A stretch of 20,387 nt of DNA from a virus, in the IMG/VR virus record IMGVR_UViG_3300008217_000126, positions 1 through 20,387 of that record, one strand, 5' to 3'. Numbering within the stretch: the stretch's first letter is position 1; each line of letters begins with the position of its first letter. The notes under the pieces are model-generated. The model did not search any database. It was not told where the DNA came from and worked only from the letters and a program-made list of their open reading frames with translations. Both the position numbers and the translations under genes were made by a program. Below are positions 14,979 to 20,387 of the stretch, one piece after another.

Positions 14979-17900
14979 TCTGCGCTGGTTAGGTTTGAGG
15001 GTAAATGCGAATCGTTAGTGACTGTGATCGTGGTCTCCGTGGCCTTGCCTTGGACGGGGAAACGATGTGTCTCGCTCTTGAACAGCGGAGTCGTATCTGA
15101 GGCAGAGCCAAACTCGGTCTCCCGCGCAGTCCTGTTCGTCAGTGAACACGATGTCTTGAAGTACGTTGTGTTATCGCAGTTCAAGCGTCCATCTTGGACT
15201 TGCCAAGAGAACGGCAGAACCTCTACGCTGCCTTTCTCAGTCTTACGCCGAAGTTTAGGCGTAGAGAAGGTGTAGGTCATCGTGTATTGGACGCCCACCC
15301 AGACCGCCGTACTGGCTTGATCTCCTGTGACCCTGACGGTATTCGCCGTAGTCGCGCTGACTGTCAACGGCTCGCCTGTCTTCTTTACGACCTTCATCGT
15401 GGCCCCGGTGGGGATGTCGTAAGGCAAAGTCCATTCGGTATAGACACCCGAACTAAACGAGGGCGACAAGGTTGAACCGTCAAGGCGCATATCCAAGGTA
15501 GTCTTGAAGGTCTTGCCCGTGTCCACCGTCCCCGGAGCCACCGTCATCTTCTCGATATGGAGACCATCATCGCGCTCAATCGTCAGATAAAGGTCTGAGT
15601 CAATGAAACTCATGTGCCGGATCGTGGCTTCAGAATCAAACTGATACTTGAACCAAGCCGCCTGGATCTGCTGAGTCCCCGACCAGAAGAACTTGAAGCC
15701 ATACAGAAGGCCTCGGTCACCCGAAGACTGGACAACCAGAAGATTCTCCGTATCTGAAGCCACCATCTGCTCCACAGTCCCAGAGATGAGCTCGGGAACC
15801 GATGCGCTGCTGTGGTCAGAGCGGTAACGATCCGCGTCCCCCACCTGGAAGAATTCACGGATACCGCTGTAAGCCGAGAGCGGGGTAGCGAAGAAGATCC
15901 TCTCTCCTACGGAGACAGGCTCAGCCGCCATGAAATCGTGTGCCCCTATCTTGTCTACGGCGGCTGTCTCAGGCGTCAGCAAAGGTACGCCGGTTAGGCG
16001 GTATTGCGCTCGGTCGCTGAAGAGAACCAAGGCCTGTTCGTGGTCTACTCCGAACTCAAACAGAGAGACTTCCCGGTTGCTCGAAGCGATGTCAATGCGG
16101 TCGCTGTCAATGACGGCAAGCACCGAAGTACGCCACAAGTTGAAGAAGGCATTGACTTCAGACAGCACTACGCGGTCTTCCGTGATGAAGCCTAGACGGC
16201 CTTTGTGGAGGAAGACGTCTGTGATGGACTTGTCGATAAACGAAGGCGCTGGGTTGCTATCGTCATCGCCTACCTTGCGGTCTATCCAGGTTATAGGACC
16301 CCACTCAAAATAGATTTTGTCGGCTACGCCTGTGATGGTTCCGTGGGTGTCATCTTGATAACGAGTAAGCCTATGCGGCATCGTCGTATCGTTGAATTTG
16401 TAAGCCACTTCAGACCCAATGCTTTCCTCCCAATGCCCCTCTCCAAAGGCGTCAGTACCGCCGTCTGCCTGGAACTTGACCCAATAATCAGCGGTGTCTC
16501 CTTGGCCTTCAATGGGCTCGCCCGTGACCTTGATAGGAATGCCGTCTAGGAACGTGAGCGGAAGGTCAGCAAAGAGAGGGACAGTCTTGAAAATCTTGAG
16601 AAGTCCTGTGTCTCCAATCCCATCGGTGCATTCCACAGAATCAAAGGCCGTTCCATCAGTCTTCACCACGCGCAAAACAGAGCCCACTCGCGTTACTGTG
16701 TAGCCCGCAAGGGGAGTTGCGCCATATGGCAGATCCCCCCCACCAATGATGTGCTCGAAGTCTTTGCAAATGCTATCGGTAGCTACGCCTGTCTTCGTGA
16801 ATGCCGTCCCCGTACTCATTGCAAAGCCACGCAGCCGTGCAAACGGACTGTGGAGGCCGCCATCAACCCAAAGCCCCCCATCAGCAATACAAGAGAGATA
16901 ACTTGGTCCCTCTCCGTTATGGCACCGGCTTATAAAGTTTACATCGTCATTCGTCCCAATAACCACCGTGACCTTCGATTCCCCGACTGGCGTGAAGTTT
17001 ACTTCGTAGTCCACCATGTACGCCCCTTGCTTGACGAACATGAAGAACTCATCGTCTGCCTGTGCAGGAGACACCAACGCCGTATTCATCGCGGGGACCT
17101 TGGCCTTGTTCACCCAGATCGTGTAGTCGGCTATCGTCGTAGCTCTAATGTCGGACAAGTCCGAAGTCGTTAGGTAGGACAGGTCGAGCGTCCGCTCACC
17201 CAACTTAGGGTGCCAAACAAGAACCTTCGACTCTCCCGCTACCGTGCTCTTATGGGGGTAAATCTCCATGTAGACCGGCTCGCCAGCCAGCCCTGGCACA
17301 TACCAATTACCTCTGAGGAGCACCCAATCGTCATCCAACACTTCAAGCGTAGTGCCCATATCGGGATTAGTACCTACGTCATAAACACTGGGGGGGCTTG
17401 CATCAAGGTTGACGGCTATCTTGCCCTTGACCCCTTCGGCGGTGCCATCAGCGAAGATATGCACCTGCACAGAGCTGCAAACTCCTGCGTCTTTTTTGAG
17501 GTAGACCTCGAACGGAATATCCGCAAAGTCATCAAAGGGGTTCTCATCGGGCTGGCTGGGTCCAAATTCTTCCAAGTCCCCTGTATAGACTTGCTCCCTC
17601 AATTTGAGGTCGCTTTCTGTAGTTCCAGGATTGTCTGACGTAAAGCGGGAAGCTGTCTTCGTGAAGTCGGGCGCTATGCCGTAGCCCTCTTCGATGGTGC
17701 AGTCCGCATCAGCTACCCAATAGCTCGTATCCTCAAGCCCATATTGGGCGTAGGTTTTGAGGCGGTTGTCTAGTTTCCCGTAAACAGGGATCTCTGTGCC
17801 ATCTGCGAGATCCCAGACTTTCATCTCAGTAGACGAGGCCTTGACCACATACTTCTCATTCACATCGCGGTCAATCGTGTGATACTTCCCGGCTGAGACA

Positions 17901-18073
17901 GAGCCATCTATGACTCGCTCCAGGTGCTCTGTGGGATGCCGCTTGATAAGCCCCTCAGTCGGGGACGGGAAGGCATTGATCTGGTCTTCAGCGTGCTCAG
18001 GACGCCTAGCCGCGTCAGGCTGCTGAGAGATCCCATGCACCAGCGACGGGATCGAGACTGAGACCCTAGACAC
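14933..18073 (-). CDS. Tail tubular protein B (T7 gp12-like, tail nozzle)
   Basis: A 1046-residue protein, longer than T7 gp12 (794). The start VSVSIPSLVHGISQQPDAAR (5-24) followed by INAFPSPTEGLIKRHPTEHL is the family signature: GISQQP, then a TEGL-KR-P motif. The remainder is beta-rich, as expected of a nozzle built of beta barrels and propellers. The C-terminal half includes FIDKSITDVFLHKGRLGFIT and an EFGVDHEQALVLFS stretch, both regions I would expect in this family. Extra length probably sits in inserted beta domains of the N-terminal half. It forms the distal tail tube through which core proteins and DNA exit. The start is GTG at 18073-18071, overlapping the TAG of tail tube A (TAGTG). 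Confidence 0.95.
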   Translation of the reverse strand: MSRVSVSIPSLVHGISQQPDAARRPEHAEDQINAFPSPTEGLIKRHPTEHLERVIDGSVSAGKYHTIDRDVNEKYVVKASSTEMKVWDLADGTEIPVYGKLDNRLKTYAQYGLEDTSYWVADADCTIEEGYGIAPDFTKTASRFTSDNPGTTESDLKLREQVYTGDLEEFGPSQPDENPFDDFADIPFEVYLKKDAGVCSSVQVHIFADGTAEGVKGKIAVNLDASPPSVYDVGTNPDMGTTLEVLDDDWVLLRGNWYVPGLAGEPVYMEIYPHKSTVAGESKVLVWHPKLGERTLDLSYLTTSDLSDIRATTIADYTIWVNKAKVPAMNTALVSPAQADDEFFMFVKQGAYMVDYEVNFTPVGESKVTVVIGTNDDVNFISRCHNGEGPSYLSCIADGGLWVDGGLHSPFARLRGFAMSTGTAFTKTGVATDSICKDFEHIIGGGDLPYGATPLAGYTVTRVGSVLRVVKTDGTAFDSVECTDGIGDTGLLKIFKTVPLFADLPLTFLDGIPIKVTGEPIEGQGDTADYWVKFQADGGTDAFGEGHWEESIGSEVAYKFNDTTMPHRLTRYQDDTHGTITGVADKIYFEWGPITWIDRKVGDDDSNPAPSFIDKSITDVFLHKGRLGFITEDRVVLSEVNAFFNLWRTSVLAVIDSDRIDIASSNREVSLFEFGVDHEQALVLFSDRAQYRLTGVPLLTPETAAVDKIGAHDFMAAEPVSVGERIFFATPLSAYSGIREFFQVGDADRYRSDHSSASVPELISGTVEQMVASDTENLLVVQSSGDRGLLYGFKFFWSGTQQIQAAWFKYQFDSEATIRHMSFIDSDLYLTIERDDGLHIEKMTVAPGTVDTGKTFKTTLDMRLDGSTLSPSFSSGVYTEWTLPYDIPTGATMKVVKKTGEPLTVSATTANTVRVTGDQASTAVWVGVQYTMTYTFSTPKLRRKTEKGSVEVLPFSWQVQDGRLNCDNTTYFKTSCSLTNRTARETEFGSASDTTPLFKSETHRFPVQGKATETTITVTNDSHLPSNLTSAEWDGKFVAKRRPYTG

Positions 18074-18669
18074 TAATAGCCCCTCAAAGGACTACCACGC
18101 TTCACCGCGTATGCACCAGGACTCACGTTGAGGATATTAGCCTCATTCGTGAAGCCCTCGGCGCTGATTAGGCGAGCTCTGGCTTGGCGTTCGTCAATCG
18201 AAGTGAACGAATAAGTGTCTCCGTCACTCTGGTAGCGCGAAGCAAAGACGCGGGCCGCTCGAATGCTGATGTAGCGATTCGCAGCTTCAGGGAGATCGGT
18301 GAAAGCTCGGTAGTACACAATGTCCATCTTCTTAGCCGAAGATCCCCAAGACGTTGTGCTGAAGTCTTCCGAGTCGTACATGAAGAGGCCCTTTTGAAAG
18401 CCCTTCACAGACGGATCGTGGAAGTCGATCTTGAGAGCATCTGTAGGAACCGCGATGGCTCCACCCGAAGGCGTAATCTCTACCTCGTACTCCGTATTGA
18501 AATGCCAGCCCTCAAGTTGAACCTCCTTAGAAACCTCATCCAGCGTAGTCTCAGCTTGAGTCCCGTAGAAGTCTGAAGCCGCCGCTGGGATGGACGCTAC
18601 AGGACCTTCGTTGATCGTCGCCAAGATGATGTTGACGGCTTCTAGTTTTGTGGTGAGTGCTGTAGGCAT
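18073..18669 (-). CDS. Tail tubular protein A (T7 gp11-like, gatekeeper)
   Basis: A 198-residue protein, the same size as T7 gp11 (196). KLEAVNIILATINEGPVAS (8-26), LDEVSKEVQLEGWHFNTE (43-60) and the later ANRYISIRAARVFASRYQSD are the family hallmarks. It forms the ring that joins portal to nozzle. The ATG at 18669-18667 has no Shine-Dalgarno: upstream lies a pyrimidine-rich CCTTCTTCT directly after the hairpin at 18693-18719. Translation may therefore depend on other signals. The stop overlaps the GTG of tail tube B. Confidence 0.95.
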   Translation of the reverse strand: MPTALTTKLEAVNIILATINEGPVASIPAAASDFYGTQAETTLDEVSKEVQLEGWHFNTEYEVEITPSGGAIAVPTDALKIDFHDPSVKGFQKGLFMYDSEDFSTTSWGSSAKKMDIVYYRAFTDLPEAANRYISIRAARVFASRYQSDGDTYSFTSIDERQARARLISAEGFTNEANILNVSPGAYAVKRGSPLRGY

Positions 18670-18692
18670 TTCTGTTCGTTAGAAGAAGGCCA

Positions 18693-18719
18693 GGGGTCCC
18701 TGGTCTAGCCAGAGACCCC
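18693..18719 (-). terminator. Intrinsic terminator-like hairpin after capsid gene
   Basis: On the minus strand GGGGTCTCTGG-CTAGA-CCAGGGACCCC forms an 11-bp stem (one T-G wobble) with a 5-base loop, starting 11 bases after the capsid stop codon and followed by the pyrimidine-rich TGGCCTTCTTCT. T7 has its late terminator at the same place, between genes 10 and 11, where partial termination gives excess capsid mRNA. The T tract is interrupted, so read-through is likely. An RNA-processing or stability hairpin is the alternative. Confidence 0.75.
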
Positions 18720-18730
18720 CAGCGTTAGAA

Positions 18731-19747
18731 CTAAGCAGTCTGGATCTGAGCACACGCCTGCGGAAGAAGGAAATCGTGGCCTTCCGCAACCTTGGCAAGC
18801 ATCAGGTGGCCCTGACGCTCCATGATGTACTCAACCTCAGTCTGAACATCCATCAGAGACACGCTGCCGATAGCGTCCTTCTGCCAGCAGCAAGCCGTGG
18901 TGTTGCTGGCGTCAACCAGATAGGTGGCACCGCGCTGCCCCGCAGTCTGGTAGCCGCTGGAGTCATCGGTCGGAAGGAGGTTCGTCTTGATGAGCTCCAT
19001 GCCCCAGGCCTTGAAGACCGTGCCTTCAGAGAAGATCCCGTTCTCCCCGCCACCGAAGTCCCTGTTCAGGAGATCCTGGTTTTGGACGAGCAGGTAATAC
19101 TGCGTCGGTGCCAGGGCGCAATACCGGCTGTCCTCGGGCACATCATTGTCATCGAACGCAATAGCGACGTCTTTGATGGCTTCCAAGAGAGCGCCACCAT
19201 CAGTCCCGGAGTTGGCCGAAGTAATGACGGTGCCGCCAGGATGCTCGGTATTTCCCGTCGAACCCAGAATACCGTTCGTTTCGTTCGCCGCTGTGATGAC
19301 AACCCGCATCAAGTTGATGTCGGTGTTCCGCGCCAAAGCCATGCCCTGTTTGCGGGCATAAGGAGCGCGAACGTCATAAAAGTTGCGAAGCTCATCGAGT
19401 TCGGAGATGAAGAGCGGAGAGATGAAGAGATCATCACAGAAGACCTCCTTCTCTGCGTGCTTCATCGCATCCAGATAGTTCACGGTCGCAGTTGCAGCGG
19501 CCTCATGGTCAAGGGCGGTATCCGTCAGAATGTCCTCGCCTGCGGCGTGGTATTTTCCCGTAGATTTGCCGATGACGGGGAAGACTGAGGATTTTTGGTT
19601 GCGAAGTTTGCGCCGAGTAACTGTGGGCGCAATCTTCACCATCTCATCGTAGGCCAGGAGGACTTCGCCGCTGTACTGCTTGAGAAACAGCTCGATGTCA
19701 TCGGACCCTCCGGTGTCGAGACCGGGTTGTGAAAGTGCAAAAGCCAT
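18731..19747 (-). CDS. Major capsid protein (T7 gp10A-like, HK97 fold)
   Basis: A 338-residue protein, close to gp10A length (345). The N-terminal pattern IELFLKQYSGEVLLAYDEMV (18-37), then TRRKLRNQKSSVFPVIGKST and YHAAGEDI, follows the T7 gp10 order of FLK-GGEVL-AF, then the Ser/Arg strand, FPV-GR and Y-APGE. The C-terminal GSVSLMDVQTEVEYIMERQG and a final beta strand fit the HK97-fold P-domain and C-terminus. It forms the icosahedral shell. The ATG at 19747-19745 is supported by AGGAA seven bases upstream. The gene is flanked by a candidate promoter upstream and a strong hairpin downstream, which would let it be transcribed separately at high level. Confidence 0.95.
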   Translation of the reverse strand: MAFALSQPGLDTGGSDDIELFLKQYSGEVLLAYDEMVKIAPTVTRRKLRNQKSSVFPVIGKSTGKYHAAGEDILTDTALDHEAAATATVNYLDAMKHAEKEVFCDDLFISPLFISELDELRNFYDVRAPYARKQGMALARNTDINLMRVVITAANETNGILGSTGNTEHPGGTVITSANSGTDGGALLEAIKDVAIAFDDNDVPEDSRYCALAPTQYYLLVQNQDLLNRDFGGGENGIFSEGTVFKAWGMELIKTNLLPTDDSSGYQTAGQRGATYLVDASNTTACCWQKDAIGSVSLMDVQTEVEYIMERQGHLMLAKVAEGHDFLLPQACAQIQTA

Positions 19748-19773
19748 GTTGGTTTCCTATTAGAAAAAAGGTA

Positions 19774-19808
19774 AGGGGTCGTTACATAAGAAACCGTCCA
19801 ACAGTCAA
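19774..19808 (-). promoter_or_regulatory. Candidate promoter for the capsid gene
   Basis: In the 107-bp gap upstream of the capsid gene the minus strand shows TTGACT (19808-19803), then TGTAAC 16 bases later (19786-19781), with an overlapping TATGTA (19788-19783). A transcript would start near 19774 and have a leader of about 27 bases ending in TAGGAA-N7-ATG. The -35 box is good and the -10 box is poor, as might be expected if the phage sigma factor next door, with its own -10 preference, reads it. No second copy of this element is visible in the window. Confidence 0.35.
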
Positions 19809-19854
19809 ACTCTGCCGCTACTGCACAAGCATTCCCCGCAGGGAGGCCCGGTAG

Positions 19855-20387
19855 CTAGTCACAACGAGAACTAGAGTCCGGTTGTTCGTTTAGATGGGTA
19901 CTCTCACGCAATCGGTAGTAGACCGCGCTGTACGTCACGCCAAGGCGATCTGCTATCTCTTGCGAGGTATAGCCCATAGTCCGCAAGCGATGTACCTGGA
20001 CTTGCTTCGGCGTACAGCGGCGTAAGAAATGCCGATAGGAGTCCAGGAGCTCAGCCGTCTTGGCCGGGTCAGGAGTCAAAGAAGCCGGTGTAGCCTCTTC
20101 AGGAGTCAACGCATCCAAGCTGGCGAAGCTGCCGTTGAATGTCCCGCCTTGGCGCAGCCGTAAGCGGATCTCATCCTTTATGTAGTAGCGAGCCTTCATA
20201 TAGGCGAACGCTTCCAGGTTATCGCTCCTAGCCGGGTCAAAGCTCTCAACAGCTTTCCAAGCCCCTATGAGCCCCGCTGAGTAGGCCTCGTCTAACAGCG
20301 GGCGAGGGATATCCAGCGAACGCATCGCCCTCTTTACAGCAGGGACAAGCTCGCTGACCGTGCTATCCCTCGTCCCCACTTTGCCCA
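19855..20387 (-). CDS. Phage sigma-70-like transcription initiation factor (possibly cut at the window edge)
   Basis: A protein of 174 residues or slightly more. Region 2 spans about 27-78: LLDEAYSAGLIGAWKAVESF, then AFAYMKARYYIKDEIRLRLR, matching the core-RNA-polymerase-binding and -10-recognition helices of sigma-70 proteins. After a linker rich in Pro and Thr (about 88-106), region 4 spans about 118-160: TPKQVQVHRL, then TSQEIADRLGVTYSAVYYRL, a clear -35-recognition helix-turn-helix. Regions 1 and 3 are absent or very short, as in small alternative sigmas. The innermost visible start is GTG at 20379-20377, but the frame stays open (GGC AAA before it) and bases 20387-20386 allow an NTG codon finishing one base outside the window. 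It lies just upstream of the capsid gene, so late-gene control is likely. A host-derived helix-turn-helix regulator is less likely, as both sigma regions are present. Confidence 0.85.
   Translation of the reverse strand, partial: GKVGTRDSTVSELVPAVKRAMRSLDIPRPLLDEAYSAGLIGAWKAVESFDPARSDNLEAFAYMKARYYIKDEIRLRLRQGGTFNGSFASLDALTPEEATPASLTPDPAKTAELLDSYRHFLRRCTPKQVQVHRLRTMGYTSQEIADRLGVTYSAVYYRLRESTHLNEQPDSSSRCD

Noticed and set aside
18776-19588. 270-residue open frame on the plus strand opposite the capsid gene
   Set aside because: It is fully antisense to the well-supported capsid gene, has no recognisable motif and no neighbours on that strand. High GC at third positions produces such frames.
1-20387. 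tRNA genes, CRISPR arrays, insertion sequences or integration functions
   Set aside because: No cloverleaf-like intergenic sequence, no regularly spaced repeat array, no transposase, integrase or repressor gene. Gene-free space is too small to hide one apart from 846-1273, where none is seen.

Overview
This window is a piece of a lytic tailed phage genome with a T7-type (short-tailed, podovirus) virion module. Every gene I accept lies on the minus strand, so the genetic order runs from high to low coordinates. The T7-type signatures are a gp10-like capsid protein, gp11- and gp12-like tail tubular proteins, a gp13-like acetyltransferase-fold protein, gp14-, gp15- and gp16-like ejected core proteins, a gp17.5-like holin candidate, and gp18- and gp19-like terminase subunits, in that order. 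The host cannot be named from this sequence. Base composition is moderately GC-rich, many starts are GTG or TTG, and genes abut or overlap by a few bases.

Layout in the direction of transcription. (1) 20387-19855: a sigma-70-like factor whose start may lie just outside the window. (2) 19854-19748: a 107 bp gap with a candidate promoter. (3) 19747-18731: major capsid protein, followed by an 11-bp-stem hairpin at 18719-18693 placed like the T7 terminator after gene 10. (4) 18669-14933: tail tubes A and B. (5) 14978-6149: the gp13-like protein and three core/ejection proteins. The last, 1466 residues long, carries an ADP-ribosyltransferase-like segment and a SAP/Rho-N-like segment. (6) 6148-3139: holin candidate, two tandem paralogous beta-rich proteins, terminase small subunit, and terminase large subunit (TTG start). 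(7) 3139-1274: a small HExxH protein, a Gly/Pro-rich protein, a small beta-rich protein and a tail-fibre-like protein. (8) 1273-846: the only long non-coding stretch (428 bp), with homopolymer C/G tracts, hairpins and a degenerate repeat. (9) 845-24: two small unknown proteins that share a repeated ribosome-binding leader.

The genes make a coherent late programme: capsid, tail, ejected core, lysis, DNA packaging, fibre. Portal, scaffold, DNA replication genes, a phage RNA polymerase and an endolysin are not in the window. The most interesting points are the sigma-like gene next to the capsid gene, the ADP-ribosyltransferase-like segment in an ejected protein, and the repeated CAGGAGACTAA element in the small-gene region. 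Together the first two suggest, but do not prove, that this phage reprograms host RNA polymerase rather than relying only on its own.
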